A stretch of 64,000 nucleotides of DNA, taken from the NCBI GenBank assembly GCA_026413225.1, contig CM048552.1, positions 187,584,053-187,648,052 of the forward strand, read 5' to 3'. Of this stretch, positions 49,701 to 55,976 are shown piece after piece. The first letter of the stretch is position 1. Every line of letters starts with the position of its first letter. The translations under genes were made by a program, and so were the position numbers. This stretch comes from Otis tarda. Taxonomy: Eukaryota; Chordata; Aves; Otidiformes; Otididae. The notes under the pieces were generated by a model. The model did not search any database and was not told the DNA's origin. It saw nothing but the letters and a program-made list of their open reading frames with translations.

Positions 49701-52108
49701 TCCTGAAGAATTCTGTATCCTTGAGTTACACCACAAAACACGGCTCAAGACAAAAGGCCAACAGGACCTATTGCTATACTCAAAAGCTCTGCTCCTCTGT
49801 TGAAACTCCTAGAAAAGTCTCATTAAACTCTGGACTCCTACTGAAGGTCAAGACTAAAGTTCAACTTAAGCAATGCAGACACCCTAGGATCCAGGAGGAT
49901 CATGCCACAATACCTTAGGTCCCACCCACACACGAGAAGAGGGCAATTGATGACTGAATTTGATATCTTGTGTTCATTTTTAGAAGTTGGGACCTGTCCC
50001 CACTGGTAAGAGGTTGGAGAGAGGCTTAAGGTTGGGCAATATTAACGAGCTAGCTTTTGCTGCCTTCCACTTCTATAATCGCAAATAAACCATAAATGTT
50101 AAAAGTAGACCTTGCAAAGCAGCATAGAAGGTTACAATATTTGCATGCTTCATCTTGGCCAGAAGAATGACTTCTTTCTGAGAGGCTTCTTTTTCCTTCA
50201 CAGGCATCTACAAGGAATTAAGAAACTATATGCTAGCAATGATATATTTAATTCCTTTCAAAAATAGTTTCATCATTATCAAGCCTTTCCCACAAATACA
50301 AAAAGACTGTGCACCAAGGTGATGCAGAAATATTATAAAATAAGATATATGTATAATGTAAAACATCAATTTGCAGTACATGCTTGGAAATATATTGGAA
50401 CGTTACTGAAGTCAAACCAAATTATGACATTGTACAAACAAGTAAATATATTCCTTTAAACTTTTTACACAAATGCTACTGTTAGAATAGAGTTAAACTC
50501 TACAGAACTTCCTTTAGGTATTTGGAAAATAAGGGTCTAGATGATTCTGTATTCTTAATATGGGTGATCTTGAAAGAATAAAGTAAAAAGAAAAAAAAAG
50601 TCCTTCTGTTTTACTAGTGTTACGAGTTCTTGTAACATTTCGGGCAAACTATTTGCCCTATTACATTGAATGGAAGACTTTTATTTGGTTCATTGTGACC
50701 ACGTTTTCATCAATATTACTTCTTAAAAATTAATGTCTCCAAGTATCCACCCATCAAAATGTCCTCTTTTATTTATAAAGTTTCTTATCCTCATTCTTAA
50801 GAAATAGCTTTGAAATGTACTCCTCAAAGATTAAAAAATCAGAAAGTGAATAAAACAGACGCTACCATATAAAAAAAAAATCTCATTACTTCAAAGTAGT
50901 CATTTTCTGTATCCAGCTCCTGATTTTTGGATGAGTGGGATTCAAAACAATATTTTCCTAACTTCCATTTTTCTATTTTGCATACATCAAAATCAAAGAG
51001 TAGAAATGCATGGGTTTTATTGGTGGTGAGCATAAACTATTTTTTATTTAGCTGTCATTACTAGCATATCAGTTTTTCTGGGTTTTAATTTGGAAGTTAT
51101 ACAGCTCTTTCTAGAACTGATATGTATTCATTCTTCTATTATAATTCTCTAATATATTAGAAATTCACTAGTGTGGCCCAGAATAGCAAAAGACCTATCA
51201 AAAGCATGGAGGCACTCTTGGAAATCAACTGTTGAAACCCTCTATTGAAATCACAGGGAGTTTAATTGCCTATCTTTCTGGAATTAGATATAGGAGTGAT
51301 TTTCCTCTGATACCTGAGCTTGTCACCCTAACCTGCCTCTGCAGTCAACAGTGCTTTTATGACCTGATTAATCTCATTCTAAAACCAAATTCTAAACCAC
51401 ACACTATCAATAGCATCCTACGAACATTTATTTCTCTTGTTTTCCCAGAAAGGGAGTCTAGCCAAGCAGCTCAGATGCTGACAGCTACAGAATGGACATT
51501 TAAAATTAGATGAGATGAAAACTGCCATAAATATAAATGAGAATTGGAAAGACCCCATTATGAATTACTCACATCCTCTCACTCATACTCACTCCCTGAA
51601 AATAGGGATGGGGAAAAAAAAGGAAATTAAGAAGTTTAGAGAAACGTATCACAAAATTGTGATATGTTATTTCAGTGGCAATAGCTTAATTGTAATTGAA
51701 TCATTTATTATATAATTTGAATTAGGTAGTGTCATGCTTTGTAGGTAGAGAGAAGTTTTGAAAAGAACAAAAATGCAGTACAAGGTAAACGCTGTTAATA
51801 TCAAAATACATATTTTGTCTGTACTTGTAAAATCACTAAATTAGCAAGGAGTACAGTCTTCAGAAAGTTTATACAATTGAGACAGAACTACAAAGGAGGT
51901 AAAGTATAACTCAAGTTCATACCCTAGCTAAATGCAATTCGCATAATCAGTCAGGTAAATAACTACCGTTATCATCCAGGTCTTGTTTTACCTTGGTTAA
52001 ATTGATCTCTTTGATAACACACTGCTCATTATCCACTTTTCCTTTTGCCAAGAATATTTTGCCAAAAGATCCTTCTCCAATTTTTTTAATTATTTCATAT
52101 TTATCCAT
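23423..52108 (-). CDS. NEK5: NEK5, NIMA-related Ser/Thr protein kinase
   Basis: Twenty-two coding exons on the minus strand (listed separately) join in phase into 835 codons plus TAG. The N-terminal ~260 residues are a Nek kinase domain. They contain the Gly loop GEGSFG, Lys33 in VIKEI, Glu51 in helix C, HRD at 126-128, DFG at 147-149, and the activation segment [11 protein letters not shown]. Residues 270-340 are basic. A PPPPPP run at 400-405 precedes a coiled-coil-prone region rich in Glu, Lys and Gln ([20 protein letters not shown]). Two copies of an RKxW motif follow near W638 and W684, then an acidic tail. Closest family match by eye is vertebrate NEK5. The family is linked to centrosome and cilium biology. 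The model is longer than the ~700 residues I recall for mammalian NEK5 because of the second RKxW exon and the tail. NEK3 lies upstream on the same strand. Confidence 0.93.
24092..24206 (-). CDS. NEK5: NEK5 coding exon 21
   Basis: The acceptor ends TTTCCAG and the donor is GTAAGTC. It encodes [16 protein letters not shown] and ends [14 protein letters not shown]. The RLEPRSD(D/E)(E/D)DT block and the phase at its donor match the second-last NEK3 exon. Confidence 0.85.
24299..24315. repeat. (TG)n microsatellite
   Basis: About eight TG units lie in the NEK5 intron between coding exons 20 and 21. Confidence 0.9.
24861..24879. repeat. Poly(T) tract
   Basis: This is a run of about 19 T on the plus strand (A on the NEK5 sense strand) inside a NEK5 intron. 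No retroposon body adjoins it. Confidence 0.85.
25745..25882 (-). CDS. NEK5: NEK5 coding exon 20, second RKxW repeat
   Basis: The acceptor is TCCTTCAG and the donor GTAGGATG. It encodes [20 protein letters not shown] around W684. The motif repeats that of exon 19 with near-identical exon length (138 versus 132) and the same phases, so it looks like an exon duplication. Confidence 0.88.
26885..27016 (-). CDS. NEK5: NEK5 coding exon 19, first RKxW repeat
   Basis: The acceptor is CCCCTTAG and the donor GTAAGAAAG. It encodes [20 protein letters not shown] around W638, followed by ADVTSVCPT. The same block, NRRQW...APQTLL...ADIT, is what I recall from mammalian NEK5. Confidence 0.9.
27213..27336 (-). 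CDS. NEK5: NEK5 coding exon 18
   Basis: The acceptor is a T-rich tract ending TTTCAG and the donor is GTATTTCC. It encodes [20 protein letters not shown] and onward. NETLTF.DG is conserved with mammalian NEK5. Confidence 0.88.
28174..28242 (-). CDS. NEK5: NEK5 coding exon 17
   Basis: This is 23 in-phase codons, [18 protein letters not shown] and onward. The block GVKFEINLD is conserved in NEK5. The acceptor ends CTTTAG and the donor is GTATGTTG. Confidence 0.9.
29095..29175 (-). CDS. NEK5: NEK5 coding exon 16
   Basis: This exon has 27 codons, [20 protein letters not shown] and onward. It is highly charged and helix-prone. The acceptor reads CTTCTAG and the donor GTATCC. Confidence 0.85.
30891..30995 (-). 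CDS. NEK5: NEK5 coding exon 15
   Basis: This exon has 35 codons, [20 protein letters not shown] and onward. KTYLV matches the KTYLVKKS block of mammalian NEK5. The acceptor ends CCTTAG and the donor is GTATCAG. Confidence 0.87.
31100..31183 (-). CDS. NEK5: NEK5 coding exon 14
   Basis: This exon has 28 codons, [20 protein letters not shown] and onward. They correspond to EYWKQLEEIRQQYH in the mammalian protein. The region is predicted coiled coil. The acceptor ends TTAATAG and the donor is GTAGCA. Confidence 0.9.
32419..32538 (-). CDS. NEK5: NEK5 coding exon 13
   Basis: This exon has 40 codons starting [18 protein letters not shown], matching GLRPSSAE of the family and ending KNELKEQ. The acceptor reads ATCCTAG and the donor GTAAATG. 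Confidence 0.92.
32862..32928 (-). CDS. NEK5: NEK5 coding exon 12
   Basis: It completes the Trp codon begun in exon 11 and reads [20 protein letters not shown], nearly identical to the mammalian NEK5 block. The acceptor ends TCTAAG and the donor is GTAAGTAA. Confidence 0.94.
34159..34358 (-). CDS. NEK5: NEK5 coding exon 11, with poly-Pro run
   Basis: The acceptor is TTTTCAG and the donor GTAAAG. It encodes [20 protein letters not shown] and onward, conserved with the MIERPKI...GHYDYYY block. It ends [11 protein letters not shown]. The six prolines at residues 400-405 may be an SH3- or EVH1-type ligand, which is inference. Confidence 0.93.
35405..36450 (+). mobile_element. CR1 LINE fragment, decayed, antisense in a NEK5 intron
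   Basis: It begins near CACTCTGGTGACACAGGCCATGG and proceeds through the [17 protein letters not shown]-like and ANDTK-like remnants of a CR1 ORF2, stopping near CCTGCATCTGGGGAGG. It lacks both the 5' part and the 3' tail. Stops and frame breaks are numerous. The best surviving frame is 101 codons at 35408-35713. It lies between NEK5 coding exons 11 and 10. Confidence 0.88.
37473..37609 (-). CDS. NEK5: NEK5 coding exon 10
   Basis: It joins exon 9 in phase and reads [11 protein letters not shown]...[26 protein letters not shown] matches the HRNEWRPP block of the family. The acceptor is TTAAAAAG with a weak pyrimidine tract, and the donor is GTACTG. Confidence 0.85.
37741..37790. repeat. (TCA)n / (CAC)n microsatellite
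   Basis: About twelve TCA units pass into five CAC units. It lies in the NEK5 intron between coding exons 10 and 9, ~130 bp from the exon 10 acceptor. It is likely length-polymorphic. Confidence 0.95.
39113..40153 (-). mobile_element. CR1 LINE fragment with internal deletion, in a NEK5 intron
   Basis: The plus strand starts with AGAATCATAGAATGGTTTGG, the reverse complement of the CR1 3' tail, and runs back into the RT region. Around 39440-39465 the sequence jumps from the 3' UTR block to a block much further 5' in ORF2, so roughly 0.6-0.7 kb is missing compared with the copy at 18.9-21.6 kb. It lies in sense orientation relative to NEK5, between coding exons 10 and 9. Confidence 0.9.
40287..40359 (-). 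CDS. NEK5: NEK5 coding exon 9
   Basis: It follows the kinase domain and reads [20 protein letters not shown] and onward. The opening corresponds to EEFSHML in the mammalian protein. The region is basic. The acceptor ends AACACAG and the donor is GTAATG. Skipping it would shift the frame. Confidence 0.85.
40456..40656 (-). CDS. NEK5: NEK5 coding exon 8, end of kinase domain
   Basis: This 201-base exon encodes [18 protein letters not shown] through [19 protein letters not shown] to YLPPE. RDRPS is the conserved kinase subdomain XI Arg region. NEK3 has an exon of identical length at the same place. Confidence 0.97.
42110..42164 (-). CDS. NEK5: NEK5 coding exon 7
   Basis: It completes a Thr codon and reads [18 protein letters not shown], kinase subdomain IX with the invariant Asp. 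The acceptor is TTCACAG and the donor GTAAGTAC. NEK3 has an exon of identical size and nearly identical peptide. Confidence 0.97.
42645..42700. repeat. AT-rich low-complexity tract
   Basis: Alternating TA/CA runs (tatatacacatatatat and related) lie in the NEK5 intron between coding exons 7 and 6. Confidence 0.85.
43219..43305 (-). CDS. NEK5: NEK5 coding exon 6, activation segment
   Basis: It encodes [20 protein letters not shown] and CENRPYNNK. The [11 protein letters not shown] stretch is the activation and P+1 loop of Nek kinases. The acceptor reads TTCATTAG and the donor GTAAGTC. Confidence 0.96.
44289..45166 (+). mobile_element. Probable endogenous retroviral LTR in a NEK5 intron
   Basis: This ~0.88-kb segment starts TGTAATATTAAAAC and ends AGGTTACA, giving TG...CA ends with a short TGTAA/TTACA inverted repeat. 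Inside are a TATAAAAA box near 44750 and AATAAA hexamers near 45019 and 45077. It has no open reading frame. I could not find a target-site duplication, so the boundaries, and whether it is a solo LTR or an LTR with some internal sequence after it, are uncertain. Orientation is opposite to NEK5. It is an old copy with no coding capacity. Confidence 0.45.
45230..45395. repeat. Three related GACAGGCTGGTC-type units
   Basis: Units beginning near 45233, 45294 and 45346 share (G/T)GACAGGCTG(C/G)TC. The first and third also share CAAATTG(C/A)AAAGGGT and a C-rich end. Spacing is about 52-61 bp. They follow directly on the probable LTR and may be internal retroviral or satellite-like sequence. Confidence 0.5.
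46778..46848 (-). CDS. NEK5: NEK5 coding exon 5, DFG motif
   Basis: It encodes [20 protein letters not shown] and QLN. The Mg-binding DFG is at residues 147-149. The acceptor reads TTTGCAG and the donor GTAAGCA. Confidence 0.97.
46956..47039 (-). CDS. NEK5: NEK5 coding exon 4, HRD catalytic loop
   Basis: This 84-base exon encodes [20 protein letters not shown] and [11 protein letters not shown] at 126-128 holds the catalytic Asp. The acceptor reads CACTGCAG and the donor GTAGTAA. Confidence 0.97.
48976..49073 (-). CDS. NEK5: NEK5 coding exon 3
   Basis: It encodes [20 protein letters not shown] and [13 protein letters not shown], the kinase hinge (MEYC) and helix D. The acceptor reads CCTTTCAG and the donor GTGAAAG. 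Confidence 0.97.
50111..50207 (-). CDS. NEK5: NEK5 coding exon 2, helix C
   Basis: It encodes [20 protein letters not shown] and [12 protein letters not shown]. Glu51 in QKEVILL pairs with Lys33. The acceptor reads CCTTGTAG and the donor GTCTAC. Confidence 0.96.
51992..52108 (-). CDS. NEK5: NEK5 coding exon 1 with start codon
   Basis: Exactly 39 codons run from [20 protein letters not shown] to EINLTK. It includes the Gly-rich loop and Lys33. The start matches the family MDKY N-terminus and has A at -3 and G at +4. The exon probably begins at 52132, after an acceptor ending TTTTAG, leaving a 24-base 5' UTR segment with an upstream ATG. Confidence 0.96.
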
Positions 52109-52119
52109 GATGCCTTCAT
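52106..52119 (-). other. Upstream ATG of a uORF overlapping the NEK5 start
   Basis: On the minus strand an ATG lies 11 bases before the NEK5 ATG in another frame, with A at -3. Its reading frame is nine codons and ends at a TAA inside NEK5 codons 6-7. The entry covers the ATG through the NEK5 ATG. It could reduce initiation at the main start by leaky scanning, which is inference. Confidence 0.6.
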
Positions 52120-52132
52120 CTTAAAGAAATAT

Positions 52133-52949
52133 CTAAAATAAAAAAGTCCCCCACATTAGTATTGCACGTAGCCAGAATTGTAAAATCTGAGTTTGTACTA
52201 CTGAAATAGACACTACCTTTTAAGACTGTCACTTTTATCACATTTTTATCACATCACCTTTTTATTACTGCTGCTGATTCTTCCTCAAAATGTCATCTCT
52301 TCCTCAAAAAGTCTGCAAATTATTGTAGATCTGAACTCTCAATAAGCAGCACGTTTATGAGTGTCTCATAAAGAAAAGCTTGATGCTCAGTCCTAGTACA
52401 CCCTAAATTTAAAACTCGAGAAGGCAGTAAAAGGTACAGTCTAAGATTATGATGTGATTTTGGAAAGTCTGACTCATTATTTCTTGAAGTTAACAATAGC
52501 GCAGACTTGTTCTTTTAATGGAAAAAATAAAATTATAACGTATTTCATGTTGATTAGTTTACACTAATGAGATCTAATGTTGTCAGAAAAAAGAAAAGCC
52601 AGAGCATTTTGCAGGAGACCAGAGCCAAGTGCAGTCGGCCATCAGCAACCCTCTGGAAACCTCTGGCAAAAATGGTAATGTCACTGGGTTCTTGCAACGT
52701 ATCCATGAGCAAACTTACACAGTGAAATACGAGCAAAGACTATAAAACTGCTCTTATTAGTTGGCCTGAGTTTCAGCAAGGGAGAATTGCTAAGATACCA
52801 GACTTCCTCTGTCAAGAAAGTAAGCTCTGTAACAGGCTCCATGACTGGCAGTTTCTGAGGACAGGGTGACCTTCAGACATTCATAATTCAGGTATCTGGG
52901 TGAAAAACAGCTGCCTTTCATAGTCACTGGTGAGAAGCTGCCACTCAGG
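52133..52949. other. NEK5 5' intron, no other gene seen
   Basis: AT-rich sequence between the first coding exon and the CpG island. It is best read as the intron that separates a non-coding NEK5 first exon from the start-codon exon. No conserved exon is visible. Confidence 0.5.
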
Positions 52950-53620
52950 ACAGGTGGCCCCCTCGGCCTGCGATGCACCCAGGCCCGTCACCGCCCAGGG
53001 CCTTGCCTCTGCCGGCGGCTTAACGGAGGCGGCCGCCGGAGAAGGGAGAGCGGCAGGGCCGGGCCTCGGGCCAGGTGGTGGGGCTCGACCGCCGGGGGCG
53101 ACGGTGGAGGCGGCCACCGCCTGCCTCGCAGCAGCACCGGCACAAAGTCACGGCTGGCGGTGTACAGCCTCCTGCTCAGGGGCTTGGGAGAGGCAAGGGG
53201 AGGGGAAGCCGGCGGGGGTTCCGCGCTGCCCGCCGCGCTGGGGGATCGCTCTCCGCCCCCCTGCCCGCCCCAGCCGTGCTGCCGTCGCCATGGCGACAGG
53301 GCGCGCCAGGCGGGCAGACCCTGCCGATGCCTCCCTTCCCTGCGGCCCGGCCCGGCCCGGCTTGGCTTGGCTCGGCCCGGCCAGGGCTGCCGTCGGGGGA
53401 CGCGATACCTGCATGAGCCCAGCTGCCTCCGGAGCCCCCACGGGCAGGAGAAGGAGGAGGAGCCCTGCCCGGGCTCCGCGGCCCCCGGCGGAGGTGTGGC
53501 CTTTGAAGCGGTGCGGCGACAGCGCCCGCAGGCAGGACCGGAGAGATGGCCGGGAACGGCGAGGGCCCATCGGGAGCAGCAGGAACCTGATTTCCCTCAC
53601 GGAAACCGCACCTCCTTCCC
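52950..53620 (-). promoter_or_regulatory. CpG island, likely NEK5 promoter and non-coding exon 1
   Basis: A sharply bounded GC- and CpG-rich block lies ~0.85-1.5 kb upstream of the NEK5 start codon. On the minus strand a CAG/GTATCG splice donor ends at about 53409 and could close a non-coding first exon. A CGGCC/TTGGC pentamer run lies at 53342-53383. No TATA box is evident. Long open frames on both strands here are composition artefacts. Confidence 0.6.
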
Positions 53621-53661
53621 ACGACTAGCATCTTTTGGGTTGGGTGGTCAGTAGCAGAAGT

Positions 53662-54652
53662 AGAATCATAGAATGGTTTGGGTTGGAAGGGATCTTTAAA
53701 GGTCATCTAGTCCAACCCTGCAAGGAGCAGGGACATCTCCAACCAGATCAGGTTGCTCAGAGCCTTATCCAACTTGGCTTTGAATGTTTCCAGGGATGGG
53801 GCATTAACCACCTCTCTGGGCAACCTGTTCCAGTGTTCTACCACCCACAGTGTAAAAAAAAATTTCCTTATGTCCAGTCTGAATCTACCTCCTTCTAGTT
53901 TAAAACTGTTACCCCTTGTCCTGCCGCAACAGGCCCTGCTAAAGAGTTTCTCCCTGTCTTTCTTATAGGCCCCCTTGAGGTACTGGAAGACTGCTGTAAG
54001 GTCTCCCTGGAGCCTCCTCTTCTCCAGGCCGAACAGCCCCAACTCTCTCAGCCTGGCCTCATAGGAAAGGTGCTTCAGCCTTTCTGGTCATCTTCATGGC
54101 CCTCCTCTGGACTCACTCCAGCAGGTCCATGTCCTTCTTGTGTTGGGGGCTCCAGAACTGGACATAGTACTCCAGGTGGGGCCTCACCAGAGAAGAGCAG
54201 AAAGGCAGAATCACCTCCCTCCATGTGCTGGCCATGCTTCTCTTGATGCAGCAGAGGATGAGGTTGGCTTTCTGGGCTGCAAGCGCTCATTGACAGCTCG
54301 TATTGAGCTTCTCATTGACCAGCACTCCCAAGTCCTTCTCCTCAGGGCTGTTCTCAATCCATTCTCTGCCCAGCCTGTATTTGTGCCTGGGATTGCCCCG
54401 ACCCATGTGCAGGACCTTGCACTTGGTCTGGTTGAACTTCATAAGGTTTGCATGGGCCCACCTGTCCGGCTTGTCAAGGTCCCTCTGAATGGCATCCCTC
54501 CCCTCCAGCACATCAACAGCACCACACAGCTTGGTTTCATTGGTGAACTTGCTGAGGGTGTGCTCAATCCCACTGTCCATGTCACCAACAGAGATGTTAA
54601 ACAGGGCCAGTCCCAATACCGACCCCTGGGGAACACTGCTTGTCACTGGTAA
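53662..54652 (-). mobile_element. CR1 LINE fragment upstream of NEK5
   Basis: The plus strand opens with TAGAATCATAGAATGGTTTG, the reversed CR1 tail, and reads back through the 3' UTR and the C-terminal RT region to a stop-broken GSVLG-like block near 54640. Minus-strand frames of 111 and 119 codons (53707-54042, 54287-54646) are remnants of one ORF2 broken by frameshifts. It starts only ~40 bp beyond the CpG island. Confidence 0.93.
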
Positions 54653-55419
54653 GGTGGCTCAAAACTAAAATCTTGACTGCCTCAACTTCCTGAATCCTTG
54701 GCGGAGCCTCATGTGCCAGCCTATGTGCAACATGGAGGTGTGATATGAAATGACTCTGTACCAAATCTAAAGATCACCTAGAGCTTCTCTTATGTATTAT
54801 TCTCTAACATTTATTACATGGACACAGTTCGGAACAGCTTGCCCAGGAGAACTCTGCTGAGAGCATTTCTGCTCTCCCTTGCCATGCTTCTCTTGTAAAA
54901 TGACTATTTAGTACCCAGTAGCCAGCATAGACCCCAAACATTACATTGCCCACAATGTTTTCTGCAGCATCTCCTTCTCAAAATCAGAAAATTAATCCTT
55001 ATTTATGAACAAATTACCTTCCTTCCACACATGCAATGGCATATATAAAAACCTTTTCATTGAAGTAATTAAGGCAAAAGCTCAGCCTCAAGAGTTTTCA
55101 GAGGCTTAATAATTGCATGAATTAAAGCCTCAAATATTTAGCATAGCTAAATATTTTCCGTAATATGCCCTTCAGACAAGAGGAGTTATTCCTACTGTGT
55201 AGTATTTCAGACTGTAGTCAGGAAGAAAAACCTAACACATTCTTGTGGTGTTACACTATCTCTTTATATGACCAGGGGCCAATCTGAAAAATGCTATTCG
55301 CGCCAGTGCTTTTGTCTGAACATTTCTTTAAAGCTACCAACTTTAAAGTTACCAACTCTAAACACATTTAATAACTAGCCTTGTTTAGTTGTTTGCAAGT
55401 GTTCTAGCTAAAAAAGTTT
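54653..55419. other. Spacer between CR1 and solo LTR
   Basis: AT-rich non-coding DNA in which I see no gene or repeat structure. It is part of the NEK3-NEK5 intergenic interval. Confidence 0.6.
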
Positions 55420-55425
55420 GTTACA
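55420..55425. repeat. Left target-site duplication GTTACA
   Basis: This six-base direct repeat is identical to 55756-55761 and flanks the LTR exactly. A 6-bp duplication is typical of alpha- and beta-type (class II) retroviral integration. Confidence 0.8.
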
Positions 55426-55755
55426 TGTGGGAGACTCAACAGAGACCTATATGAACCTAGTTGATACAGCAGTAAAATAAGGTCAGGAAAAGGACAAAAC
55501 ACAGGTGCAGGAAAAGAAACTGCACTCAGAGACAAGAAATGAAAGATGTAATTGAGTAAGAATGAGGAAGTGGAAAGCAAAGGAGAAACTGGATGAGAGC
55601 ATCAATAACCAATCAGAAGTAAGGATGATCAGGGCCAACAGCCAATCATAAACATACATGCTCAGCACGTGAATAAGGAAAAAATATATAATGAGGAGAA
55701 CAATAAACATCTCCATTTCCCCCAAAACAATGGAGTCCGTGTCCCATTCCCTTCA
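55426..55755 (+). mobile_element. Solo LTR of an endogenous retrovirus, 330 bp
   Basis: The element begins TGTGGGAGAC and ends CCCTTCA, with TG...CA termini and a perfect 6-bp GTTACA duplication outside. It contains two CCAAT boxes (CCAATCAGAAG, CCAATCATAAAC), a TATA-like AAATATATAATG at about 55683-55694 and a polyadenylation hexamer AATAAA at 55702-55707. The short TATA-to-AATAAA distance implies a very short R region. It has no coding sequence. It is an isolated LTR left after recombination between the two LTRs of a provirus. It is convergent with NEK3. Confidence 0.85.
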
Positions 55756-55761
55756 GTTACA
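55756..55761. repeat. Right target-site duplication GTTACA
   Basis: This is the partner of the copy at 55420-55425. Confidence 0.8.
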
Positions 55762-55824
55762 CATTTTTCACCTTGTTTCGTGATATAGAAAACATGCCCA
55801 CTCAGAATTTTTTGCCTGAAAAAT

Positions 55825-55830
55825 TTTATT
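55825..55830 (-). terminator. NEK3 polyadenylation signal candidate
   Basis: The minus strand reads AATAAA 80 bases after the NEK3 stop codon. Cleavage 10-25 bases further would end the transcript ~45-60 bp from the solo LTR. Confidence 0.6.
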
Positions 55831-55909
55831 AATAACAACAACTATTAACAACAATGATTTGGGTTATAAATACTGGCAAGCCTAACTTCAGTTATTGTAG
55901 TTCAAGTTT

Positions 55910-55976
55910 TCAGTCACTGTGTTTCAATATAATTTTCAGTTCCGACAACCAGTCTGGGTCATCTTCCTCGAAGTCC
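55910..55976 (-). CDS. NEK3: NEK3 last coding exon
   Basis: It completes a Thr codon and reads [20 protein letters not shown] and D, then TGA at 55910-55912. DFEE..NPDW(V/L)SEL is the conserved NEK3 C-terminus. The last few residues differ from the mammalian end. Confidence 0.92.

Noticed and set aside
52930-53706. Open frames of 232, 176, 164 and 150 aa in the second CpG island
   Set aside because: They show the same composition effect, with overlapping frames on both strands and no recognisable domain.
55419-55761. LTR boundaries TGTTACA...GTTACA as the element ends
   Set aside because: That reading leaves no duplication. Shifting to TGTGGGAGAC...CCCTTCA yields a perfect GTTACA direct repeat, so the GTTACA copies are the target-site duplication.
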